From assembly GCF_026262505.1 (NCBI RefSeq), contig NC_067206.1, positions 10,471,679-10,535,678 of the forward strand: a stretch of DNA of 64,000 nucleotides. The letters are read 5' to 3'. The position numbers were made by a program, and so were the translations under genes. Below are positions 36,686 to 47,513 of this stretch, in pieces (position 1 is the stretch's first letter; the number at the start of each line of letters is the position of its first letter). The notes under the pieces were generated by a model. It saw only the letters and a list, made by a program, of their open reading frames with translations, did not search any database and was not told where the DNA came from. The stretch comes from Trichomonas vaginalis G3. Taxonomy: Eukaryota > Parabasalia > Trichomonadida > Trichomonadidae.

Positions 36686-37194
36686 TTAGTCTATTAAATT
36701 ATTCTTTTCTTTGAAATCCTCTAAAAATTCTTCGAAATGTTCTAAAATATAATCTGGAGAATTATAACAAAAATTCATTAATTTCTAACATATACGTATC
36801 TAACAATTCATTTGGAATTTCAAACGATCTTAAATATGTAATTGAATTTTGTATCTTCTCATTTATATTGAGAAAGTTTTTCTTCAGCATTTTCCAATAA
36901 AAATCTTAATGGATTCAAATTGGCTTCTTGATTCTGAACAAAATTTAATACTTGGTATAAACGTGATTGAACTTCTCTTTTCAATTTTGTTTTATAATCT
37001 GTCAATCGAGGCTCGCGAATTCTAATTGAAGGAATAAAACCTGTTTGAAGTAAATCGTTTTTAATACGATAAAAGTAATTGGGTGCAACTTCTTCTAAAA
37101 GATTTTTGACAAAAACATCAATTCTTTGATTTTTAACGCAGCCAAAATCGTGATATTTTATCTTTTTAAATAAAGATTCAGAAACGTTATTCAC
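36686..37194 (-). pseudogene. MULE-3 transposase C-terminal remnant
   Basis: It opens with NNVSESLFKKIK, which matches the catalytic-Glu block of MULE-1 (NNIAESHFHQLK), and continues with KNQRIDVFVKNLLEEVAPNY matching KNERIDDIVITLITVVIPNV. The first frame runs 111 codons (36859-37194). Coding character continues in shifted frames to a stop at about 36686, so at least two frameshifts are present. The zinc-binding part and both Asp residues are absent, and the upstream side runs straight into palindromes at 37195. This is a third MULE lineage, about equally distant from MULE-1 and MULE-2. Confidence 0.65.
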
Positions 37195-38250
37195 ACAACG
37201 TTAATTCATTTGGTCTGGCAGCGGCTATCCACATCATAGCCAACAATTCCTTATATAAAGTTCAAAAACTTGGGTGCAATCAGAACTGATTGCACCCAAG
37301 TTTTTGAACTTTCTTGAGGGAATTAAAGGGTGAGAGATTTATAGTCTATCTATATATCTCCCACCCTCTAATTCCCTCCCTGACAGCGGGAAATTTTGTC
37401 TGAATGTTAAACTATTCAGACAAAGTTTCCCACTGTTTGCGAAGGAATTGTTGGCTATGATGTACTGATTCATGATCAGTACATCATAGCCAACAATTCC
37501 TTATATAAAGTTCAAAAACTTGGGTGCAATCAGTTCTGATTGCACCCAAGTTTTTGAACTTTCTTGAGGGAATGGAAGAGTAAGAGGTATACATTATGAA
37601 TATATACCTCTTACCCTTCCATTCCCTCTCTGACAGCGGGAAACTTTGTCTGAATGTTAAAACTATTCAGACAAAGTTTCCCGCTGTCAGCGAAAGAATT
37701 GTTCCATCTGGTGCATAGAGTGTGAATCTATGCACCAAATGGAGCAAGTCCCTCGCGAAATTGCCCAAACTTGCGTCGCATTTCAAAGATTGCGACCCAA
37801 ATTTTGGCGATTTCTAGTAGAGATGGAGTATTTTGAGTCACTGACCTATATGCAGTGGCTCAAAGGGCTCCATCTCTACTTTGAAGCAAGGAAACTTTCC
37901 TCGAAATTTTGATAATTTGAAGAAAGTTTTCAAGCAATTAACAAAGGATTACTCGCTATGAGGTAAAAATTCTAGATTTTCACCTCATAGCGAGAGCTTC
38001 CCTTTCATTGCTTGAAAACTTTCCCCAGCTTCAAAATTGGGGAAAGGGCTGTAAAGTCGACTCCGATACCAGCAGGTACCAGAGTATTTAAAAGAGAAGC
38101 CCTCGTACGAGTTTCTATGAAGACCTTCTCATTCAAGAAGATCTTAATAGAAAATCGTACGAGGGCATTGGAAACTCGCGTCTGGTACATGTTGGTACCA
38201 GAGTGTTTGAGATTTGAAGACTCTGGTACTAACATGTACCAGAATTTATG
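37195..38250. repeat. Train of non-identical palindromes in M4
   Basis: About fifteen hairpins follow one another with almost no gap. Stems include CTATGATGTACTGA, AACTTGGGTGCAATCAG, TCTGAATGTT-type, GGTGCATAG, GTAGAGATGGAG, ACTCGCTATGAGGT and CCCTCGTACGA. The second half is not repeated elsewhere in the window. Confidence 0.9.
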
Positions 38251-38913
38251 ATGAATTTAAGATGGACCATTATAAAATGGTAGCGGTTTGTTTCAAAAAA
38301 TTTTAGATGAGATTTGCATAGATATAGATTATAGGATTTATACATATGAAAAATAATATATAAAAATATAATTTTGAGATAATTATGTAAATAATATTTT
38401 AAATATTTGAATTTGAGGTATAATTTTATAGTAAAATATATTATAAAGAGTATTTATATAAATATTGTAAAATAATATAAGTAATAAAAATTGAGACCCC
38501 CTCCCTGTTTTTGATGTTTTGTCACTTTTTCGGTAATTCTTATTGTTTCTTGTATTTAAAAATATAAAATTTTTTGATAATATATTTTTATATCTTGAAT
38601 TTTCAAACAATATATTCACAGATAATATAATGGGAAATCTATCTCAACCTAGCCTTAAAGTACCAAACTCCTGCTTGCATTCTCACTCACAAATATTAAA
38701 CATCCATCTCCAAAAACTAAATTCTTCACAATTTTTTTTAAAATTGAGAACATAAAAAACGTATGCATTCAATAATTTAAGATACTAACAAATATTACAA
38801 ACTTCAAAATATCAGATATTAACGTTTTTCAATTAAAAAAAATATCGAGATTGGGACAAAGTTGCAATTCGGCACTTTTTGTAAAAAAATGGGGTCATAC
38901 TCATAATGAATAG

Positions 38914-39433
38914 AGACTTATAGCCAAGTCTTGATATCATGCAGGGAGAATATACATTGATAAGCAATTATATTTTATAGTAGTAGTATTCAGAAATTCT
39001 TACAATTTACAATACAATTTTCAAAAATGGATAAAGACTTATAGCCAAGTCTTGATATCATGCAGGGAGAATATACATTGATAAGCAATTATATTTTATA
39101 GTAGTAGTATTCAGAAATTCTTACAATTTACAATACAATTTTCAAAAATGGATAAAGACTTATAGCCAAGTCTTGATATCATGCAGGGAGAATATACATT
39201 GATAAGCAATTATATTTTATAGTAGTAGTATTCAGAAATTCTTACAATTTACAATACAATTTTCAAAAATGGATAAAGACTTATAGCCAAGTCTTGATAT
39301 CATGCAGGGAGAATATACATTGATAAGCAATTATATTTTATAGTAGTAGTATTCAGAAATTCTTACAATTTACAATACAATTTTCAAAAATGGATAAAGA
39401 CTTATAGCCAAGTCTTGATATCATGCAGGGAGA
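38914..39433. repeat. 121-bp tandem array, MULE-1 element, unit 3
   Basis: 4.3 monomers at exact 121-bp spacing. Confidence 0.97.
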
Positions 39434-39642
39434 CTCTCTACAAATACAAAAATTGATTATCATAAGGAAATACAAATTTATCAATTTTCATGTGAAAATT
39501 ACATAAATTTGTTCTCCAATAAATAGCAATAATACTTTGAATGTTATATTAAGTAATATAGCTTCAGGTAAATAAGCTTACACTTCAAAAATATACTGTT
39601 TATTCATTAATTTTAAAAAAAGTCCAAATTATCTAATCTTGC

Positions 39643-41112
39643 TTACTCTTCCTTTAAACTTCTTTGTGCCAAATTTAATATTGCCTTCAAAGATGGAATA
39701 AGGACACTAGGTTCAATCCTTCGGCTTTCGACAATTTCCAAAATGTGTTGAATTAATTTCAAACATTCATCGTGTTTTGAAGCTCTTTGCTCAACAATCT
39801 GATTATCTGCCCTTGTAAGAATTCTTACTGCTCTTTTTTCATTCAAAACATTAGCGACTTGAACCTTAATAATCACATTTGGAATCACAACAGTGATGAG
39901 AGTTATGACGATGTCATCAATGCGCTCATTTTTCTTACCCAAGAAAAATGTTTGCTTTAATTGATGAAAGTGTGATTCCGCAATGTTATTCGTGGAATCA
40001 CCTTCTCCACGATATAACATCATCCAATGTTCTTTGGTTCTTCTCCATTGTTTATCGAAATACTTCAAAGCGCGCGGTTCTTCTTCTTCTAACATTGTTG
40101 TCAAGAACTCATATGTTTCATCAGACTCTTCAGCCAGCTTTTCTGCATTCGTTGCATCTGCACGTAATGTCAAAAAGTCCAGTGCTAAATAGAAGTTCTC
40201 AAAATTCCGTGGATTGTCAAAATAGCTTCCAACTTTTGCACATGCGCGTAAAACATGCACAGTGCACCAACTGAGCTGCGCAAGAGGAAATCCGTCCTCA
40301 ATTGCGCGAGCAATGTTTAGCGCACAGTCAGCGCTCCAATGCTGTGGATCCAGGTGCGCAAACTCACAGAATTTCACCAAACATTCTTGAATTTTTTCAG
40401 ATGTCTGAGGGTTCACTAAAAAATAGCAAAAGGGGAAAATTGTGTTTTGACTTGTTTTCATTGTTACTGCAAACAATTGGATCTTTCCTTTAATTAAAGA
40501 ATGAGTGGAATCGACGTGGAGAGGGTTATCAATGCTATGCACCAATTCTTTTGCAGCAAAAGGTGCATATATGATTGTAAACTCGGAAAAATCTCCATTG
40601 TAATCAAATTGAACGAGATCATCTGGGCACTCTTCCTGTAAATTATTCAAAAATGCTTCCAAAGAAGTGTAAGGATCGTTTGATAATCTTTGTGCAATAA
40701 TCTCATCAAGGCGATAAAATTTGTGCTTTAAAGCATCAGTAGACTGCGCGAAAAGTTTCATCGTTTCTTTGTTATTCGTATCAATTCCGAACTTATCAAA
40801 AAATGCTTTTTGAGCAAGAAATTGCTTTCCACCGTTTTTAATATAAAGTTCGATCCATTTTTGATAAAATTTACTCGCGTAATGTGAACCCATTTCAACT
40901 CCTATATGATGGCAATGTTCTTCATTAACTTTGCTTATAGTAAACACTCCATTTTGTTCTTCAACCCTAAATTTTGCCTTGCATAGGGGATACGAACATG
41001 AATAAGTGACATATTGCTTTGGAGATCCCGTTCTTCTTCTGTATGGGACACCGCCCTTGACTTCCTGTTTAATACCAAAAGCAATAAGCTCCTCTAAGTC
41101 CACCGAAATCAT
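39643..41112 (-). CDS. MULE-1 transposase, intact (unit 3)
   Basis: Protein identical to units 1 and 2. The frame is open to 41214 through the X terminus. Confidence 0.9.
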   Translation of the reverse strand: MISVDLEELIAFGIKQEVKGGVPYRRRTGSPKQYVTYSCSYPLCKAKFRVEEQNGVFTISKVNEEHCHHIGVEMGSHYASKFYQKWIELYIKNGGKQFLAQKAFFDKFGIDTNNKETMKLFAQSTDALKHKFYRLDEIIAQRLSNDPYTSLEAFLNNLQEECPDDLVQFDYNGDFSEFTIIYAPFAAKELVHSIDNPLHVDSTHSLIKGKIQLFAVTMKTSQNTIFPFCYFLVNPQTSEKIQECLVKFCEFAHLDPQHWSADCALNIARAIEDGFPLAQLSWCTVHVLRACAKVGSYFDNPRNFENFYLALDFLTLRADATNAEKLAEESDETYEFLTTMLEEEEPRALKYFDKQWRRTKEHWMMLYRGEGDSTNNIAESHFHQLKQTFFLGKKNERIDDIVITLITVVIPNVIIKVQVANVLNEKRAVRILTRADNQIVEQRASKHDECLKLIQHILEIVESRRIEPSVLIPSLKAILNLAQRSLKEE

Positions 41113-41365
41113 AAAAATGAAGTGATTTTGAAAAGAGTTAACAAAATTCAAATCGAATGGGGGACAAACTCGCCCATTGTCACTTTTCATTAACCTTAAA
41201 CTTGTAATTTTCATTATTTTTAATTAACCTTATTTCTTTCCCAATTCCTGATTTATTTTATTCACTTACTATTAAAAGTCACATTTTAATAAAATATAAT
41301 AATTTATTTATAGCATTTTTTACTATACTGTAATAAAAAATTAATTATAATAAATTAAATGTTTA

Positions 41366-41734
41366 TTAAATCAAATGTTTTCTTTGCAATAATATTTTTA
41401 ATGTTGAGTAAACAATGTTGGGATCAAGTGTATCATTTTTCAGACCTTTCTGAACAGCTTCAAGCATACTGATGCATTCGACTTTTTTAAATTGTGTCAT
41501 TTCTTCGAAATCTCTTGTGACTTTTTTGATAACTTTAACACTTCTCTCTGAATCCAGACCTTTAATTTGCAACTTAATCAGGAATGAAGGAACAACACTG
41601 GAATATAACTCGATGACAAGTTCATCGAGTCGAAGATTTGGTTGTACACCACTTGTATGTGCCGGATACCATTGTGTCAAATTTTTTCTGAAATTAACTT
41701 TAAAAGTACTAAGTAAGATCATGAGATATAGCAA
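41366..41734 (-). pseudogene. MULE-2 C-terminal fragment (X1, unit 3)
   Basis: Identical product to 10111-10479. Confidence 0.72.
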
Positions 41735-42052
41735 TATATGTTTAAACTAACTTATATTTTGTCATAAGACGAAATGGTGGAAGTGAGGTGAAGTCAAAAG
41801 TGACATATATTTGGCCGGCTAAATTCCCCTTTAGTTTACATGTCAAAATTACAATAAATTAATTATTTTGCTTAGCAATTAGCTATGTATTAAAACTAAA
41901 ATTATTACTATTCAATTCTATACATTCAAATATTAAACAATTCAAATTTAATAACAAAGATATTACAATAAATAAAAAAATGATTAAAAATGTCCCTGAA
42001 AATTTTCTGAAAGCTATCTCGTGTTTAGGTCTCAATTTTTTTAGAAATAGAA

Positions 42053-42899
42053 GAGTGTGGGACAAACTATCCAGTGTCACTTTTATTAACCTTATTTAAA
42101 AAATTAATAAAATAATAATAAAAAATTATTTGAATCTTTTACATTAATTGTTTCTTTTTTAAAAGTACCTTTAAAGTACAATAAACAAGATTTGAATCTA
42201 TTGATCCTTGTTGCAAACTTGAATATATTGCTTCAAGCATTTTTGAGAGTAGCCCATGCTAGCTTTTATCTCTTCTTGGATACCAAACTGGAGGAGCTCC
42301 ATAGTGTTGAATATCACGGGCTCCATACAACAAATTGAATAAGGTATTTCAAAATTTGAAGGAAATGGTCCATCATTGAATGTAGTGGCCGGGAATTGAA
42401 TGACATACAGATAGTTTGAGGAAATTTGTTATAAATTATAATATAATTGAAGAATTAATTATCAAAACAAGTCTAAGAGCCATTTGTCAGATTTTCCCGA
42501 AATGCAAGGTTAAGATTTTAGCAGCGACTAACTTTGAGTGTACATATATAATTGTTATACTGAGTACTTTCTATCTGTGTTACTTATTTGAGTCTAAGAG
42601 CCATTTGTCAGATTTTCCCGAAATGCAAGGTTAAGATTTTAGCAGCGACTAACTTTGAGTGTACATATATAATTGTTATACTGAGTACTTTCTATCTGTG
42701 TTACTTATTTGAGTCTAAGAGCCATTTCTACCATAGAACTAGATATTGTCTCTCATTAAATATATATAACTGTAAACTGCTTAATTCATTTATCTATTTA
42801 GATAAAATTATATTTATATAAGATTTCATGTTATTATTTCATCTTTATTATTTTTTTTATTCCTTTGAAAAGTGACACTGGATAGTTTGTCCCTTTCTC
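42053..42899. mobile_element. MULE-type miniature element N3, unit 3
   Basis: 847 bp with the GAAATAGAA duplication, the same length and site as in unit 1, so it is the same insertion event copied with the unit. Confidence 0.93.
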
Positions 42900-43004
42900 G
42901 AAATAGAAAAAGATTGGATTTAACTTTCAAACATTATATATAGTTTTGTATATGGAAGCCTTTAAATACAAGTTAATGATATGGAGTTGTATTGCGAGGA
43001 AGAG

Positions 43005-45440
43005 GGAATCAAAGAAATTGACGAAGTTCCAGAATTTTATTCAACAATTCTTAATCAATTAACAAAAACTATACCGAAACTTATCTTACCATCCAAATCA
43101 AATCACATTACATACGGAATAAACATTTAATCTTTTACCATTAAAATTATATTTATACGTTATTTAATTTTTTACGTCTAAGTTGAATAGGATAATAGCC
43201 GAAGATATAAAGTAACTATAGTTTACAAGCTAAGGAACAAATCAGCATTGAAACTAAAAAATGCTGAAATATTATAATAAATTGAAGAAATACTGTGATA
43301 GAATACCTAGTTATACTAGATACTATTATAATATGAATTCATTTGTATTGAATATCGATAATAAAAAATCGATGAAATATTAAAATGAGAAGGGGCGGCG
43401 ACAAATTTGCCCAGCCAGTAAAGTATTCAATTTTTTTTTTGCATTTTTTTTAAAGCTTCTTAACTTAAATCATGGAATGTCTCAAAGACAAAAGTAGCAT
43501 ACAGCATGTAAAGCTAAAGAAAGATAATCATAATTAATACCTTAATTTTTAATATTACGCATTTTTAGGTGCAAAATTTAAAAACATTCTAATACAATAG
43601 AGCAGTTTCCAAAAGTAGCATACAGCATGCAAAGCTAAAGAAAGATAATCATAATTAATACCTTAATTTTTAATATTACGCATTTTTAGGTGCAAAATTT
43701 AAAAACATTCTAATACAATAGAGCAGTTTCCAAAAGTAGCATACAGCATGCAAAGCTAAAGAAAGATAATCATAATTAATACCTTTAAAGTTTAAAATCT
43801 TGATTTTTTTTAAAATCAAATATTTATAACTTTAATACATACAGCTTAAACCTTATACTTGTTTTCTCTTGTGAGAAAGCAATCTTACAAAGCTAACAAT
43901 CCTAAAAAATAAAGAATTAAAATTTCATACAATCTTTTTTCGAATCTGTTCTTTTCTTAAGCCGCGAGCGAAGCGAGTGGCTTAGTTTCGTAGTTTCGTA
44001 CAATCTTTTTTCGAATCTGTTCTTTTTGTCTCCCGCGAGCGAAGCGAGTGGTTTTTTATTTTAAAAAAAATTTTTTTTCTTTCTTACTTTTTTTTCCCTT
44101 ACTTACAAATTTGATAGTAACTTACCAAATCTCTTTATCATATAATAATAAATTAATCCATTTTTTGTTTCAAATCTGACACTTATCACTTCACCTCACT
44201 GGGCAAGTTTGTGCCCCCCTCAAATGAGAATAAATTAATAATGAGATTATAAATTAGAATTATTTCTCTTTTATTTAAAATAAAAACTTAGTTCTATTTA
44301 AATTCGATAAAGAAGTACGAAAAAGTTGTATTATACGTATGATGTTGCCCGATGTTTGGTAACACTATTGTAGAATATAAGCATATATGATAGAAAAGCA
44401 ATATACTTAATATCGAGTAATTCTAATTTTTTACGAAATTATTCAAATACGTTATTTTTTAAAATGAAAAGATAAGCATACCATTATGCAGTAGTTTGCG
44501 CACATATACTATGCTGATGAAAGTTGGTCTCTAATTCGAAACTTGAGTCTGTCAAATTGACGTTCAAGTATTAAAAAGTTGTATTATACGTATGATGTTG
44601 CCCGATGTTTGGTAACACTATTGTAGAATATAAGCATATATGATAGAAAAGCAATATGCTTAATATCGAGTAATTCTAATTTTTTTACGAAATTATTCAA
44701 ATACGTTATTTTTTAAAATGAAAAGATAAGCATACCATTATGCAGTAGTTTGCGCACATATACTATGCTGATGAAAGTTGGTCTCTAATTCGAAACTTGA
44801 GTCTGTCAAATTGACGTTCAAGTATTAAAAAGTTGTATTATACGTATGATGTTGCCCGATGTTTGGTAACACTATTGTAGAATATAAGCATATATGATAG
44901 AAAAGCAATATGCTTAATATCGAGTAATTCTAATTTTTTACGAAATTATTCAAATACGTTATTTTTTAAAATGAAAAGATAAGCATACCATTATGCAGTA
45001 GTTTGCGCACATATACTATGCTGATGAAAGTTGGTCTCTAATTCGAAACTTGAGTCTGTCAAATTGACGTTCCATTTTATTTTAATCGATATTCAATACA
45101 AATGAATTCATATTATAATAGTATCTAGTATAACTAGGTATTCTATCACAGTATTTCTTCAATTTATTATAATATTTCAGCATTTTTTAGTTTCAATGCT
45201 GATTTGTTCCTTAGCTTGTAAACTATAGTTACTTTATATCTTCGGCTATTATCCTATTCAACTTAGACGTAAAAAAATTAAATAACGTATAAATATAATT
45301 TTAATGGTAAAAGATTAAATGTTTATTCCGTATGTAATGTGATTTGATTTGGATGGTAAGATAAGTTTCGGTATAGTTTTTGTTAATTGATTAAGAATTG
45401 TTGAATAAAATTCTGGAACTTCGTCAATTTCTTTGATTCC
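43005..45440. repeat. 356-bp inverted repeat with 253-bp array and N4, unit 3
   Basis: Same inverted repeat as 11753-13348, enlarged by N4 just inside its left arm. Three 253-bp monomers at 44320-45075. Confidence 0.9.
43392..44221. mobile_element. MULE-type miniature element N4 (830 bp)
   Basis: Target AAATGAGAA is duplicated (43383-43391, 44222-44230), and units 1, 2 and 4 have the empty site. Ends GGGGCGGCGACAAATTTGCC and GGCAAGTTTGTGCCCCCCTC are an imperfect inverted repeat of the X/N3 type. A 121-bp array starts at 43491, 43612 and 43733. Two copies of GCGAGCGAAGCGAGTGG lie 71 bp apart near 43963 and 44034. No ORF of note. Confidence 0.92.
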
Positions 45441-46001
45441 TTCTTGAAGCGTTGAAATTTCTTATTGACTCTCTTTTTATAACTTTTGAAAAAACCGTAA
45501 AAATTGTGAAACATGCTTTTTAATAAAAAACAATTTTGATGAAAGCCATAAATTAATTTAAAATTGAAATAAATTTTTGAAATCTATGATATTGAATAAA
45601 AAAATTTATAGTGTAGATATTGATATAGATATAGATGTTAATTTTAATATGATATTTGATAAAATTTTTTTTATCAAAACATACTGATAATAGGTTGACA
45701 TGTAATATGATATTTTGCCTTGTAAATATATTTGGTCGGCAAAATAACCTAATTACTCTTATTTTGAGTTCACTTCCACCATTTCGTCTTGAGTGGGGGA
45801 CAAACTCGCCCATTGTCACTTTTCATTAACCTTAAACTTGTAATTTTCATTATTTTTAATTAACCTTATTTCTTTCCCAATTCCTGATTTATTTTATTCA
45901 CTTACTATTAAAAGTCACATTTTAATAAAATATAATAATTTATTTATAGCATTTTTTACTATACTGTAATAAAAAATTAATTATAATAAATTAAATGTTT
46001 A

Positions 46002-46529
46002 TTAAATCAAATGTTTTCTTTGCAATAATATTTTTAATGTTGAGTAAACAATGTTGGGATCAAGTGTATCATTTTTCAGACCTTTCTGAACAGCTTCAAG
46101 CATACTGATGCATTCGACTTTTTTAAATTGTGTCATTTCTTCGAAATCTCTTGTGACTTTTTTGATAACTTTAACACTTCTCTCTGAATCCAGACCTTTA
46201 ATTTGCAACTTAATCAGGAATGAAGGAACAACACTGGAATATAACTCGATGACAAGTTCATCGAGTCGAAGATTTGGTTGTACACCACTTGTATGTGCCG
46301 GATACCATTGTGTCAAATTTTTTCTGAAATTAACTTTAAAAGTACTAAGTAAGATCATGAGATATAGCAATATATGTTTAAACCAACTTATATTTGGTTG
46401 TACACCACTTGTATGTGCCGGATACCATTGTGTCAAATTTTTTCTGAAATTAACTTTAAAAGTACTAAGTAAGATCATGAGATATAGCAATATATGTTTA
46501 AACCAACTTATATTTTGGTTGTACACCAC
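46002..46529 (-). pseudogene. MULE-2 C-terminal fragment extended through array (X2, unit 3)
   Basis: A 175-codon frame, of which only the last 91 residues are transposase-like. The rest is translation of tandem monomers, kept open by one 120-bp monomer. Confidence 0.7.
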
Positions 46530-47513
46530 TTGTATGTGCCGGATACCATTGTGTCAAATTTTTTCTGAAATTAACTTTAAAAGTACTAAGTAAGATCATG
46601 AGATATAGCAATATATGTTTAAACCAACTTATATTTTGGTTGTACACCACTTGTATGTGCCGGATACCATTGTGTCAAATTTTTTCTGAAATTAACTTTA
46701 AAAGTACTAAGTAAGATCATGAGATATAGCAATATATGTTTAAACCAACTTATATTTTGGTTGTACACCACTTGTATGTGCCGGATACCATTGTGTCAAA
46801 TTTTTTCTGAAATTAACTTTAAAAGTACTAAGTAAGATCATGAGATATAGCAATATATGTTTAAACCAACTTATATTTTGGTTGTACACCACTTGTATGT
46901 GCCGGATACCATTGTGTCAAATTTTTTCTGAAATTAACTTTAAAAGTACTAAGTAAGATCATGAGATATACAATATATGTTTAAACTAACTTATATTTTG
47001 GTTGTACACCACTTGTATGTGCCGGATACCATTGTGTCAAATTTTTTCTGAAATTAACTTTAAAAGTACTAAGTAAGATCATGAGATATAGCAATATATG
47101 TTTAAACCAACTTATATTTTGGTTGTACACCACTTGTATGTGCCGGATACCATTGTGTCAAATTTTTTCTGAAATTAACTTTAAAAGTACTAAGTAAGAT
47201 CATTTATTTTTGCATAATATAATGCCAATATGGTTTCTTTTGATTTTATTTCATTTATAAGCAAATCAGATTTACCCAAAAACTCCACTCCATAAGCGTT
47301 CATTTGCTAAATTAAAAAGTGACAATGGGCTAGTCTGTCCCTTTCTCATTCAAATCACATCAAAACAAAAACACATAAAAAATATTTTATTATACTCATT
47401 CGAAATTAAAAATAATAAAATTTATATATATTAATTTCATTAAATCAAGGATAAAAATCTCACCGGAAAAATAACCTCAGTGTGATAAATTTATCACCGG
47501 AAAAATTTACAAT

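Larger units (their letters stand above)
36573..38549. mobile_element. Element M4 with MULE-3 remnant and hairpin train
   Basis: Inserted in the 872-bp arm and flanked by a 90-bp direct duplication (36483-36572, 38550-38639). Terminal repeats AAGAATTTCCGAAAAAGTG / AAGAATTACCGAAAAAGTG, the same family as M5. It contains a transposase C-terminus and about 1 kb of palindromes, partly the Z cassette (37200-37690) and partly hairpins seen nowhere else in the window (37690-38250). Confidence 0.8.
34312..38710. repeat. 872-bp arm interrupted by M3 and M4, unit 2
   Basis: Arm sequence is present at 34312-34846, 36299-36572 and 38550-38710. A 90-bp piece (36483-36572) recurs at 38550-38639. Confidence 0.9.
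41766..45790. mobile_element. Element Y carrying N3 and N4, unit 3
   Basis: Longest Y copy. N3 at 42053-42899 and N4 at 43392-44221 are independent insertions. The inverted repeat is 43005-45440. Confidence 0.75.
41155..47347. mobile_element. Element X with Y inside, unit 3
   Basis: Target ATTCAAATC at 41146-41154 and 47348-47356. X-left 41155-41765, Y 41766-45790, second X 45791-47347 with eight 121-bp monomer starts (46276 to 47121). This is the cleanest copy of the array. Confidence 0.85.

Noticed and set aside
38005-38251. Overlapping 76- and 79-codon frames on opposite strands
   Set aside because: They lie in the hairpin train of M4 and are each other's antisense.
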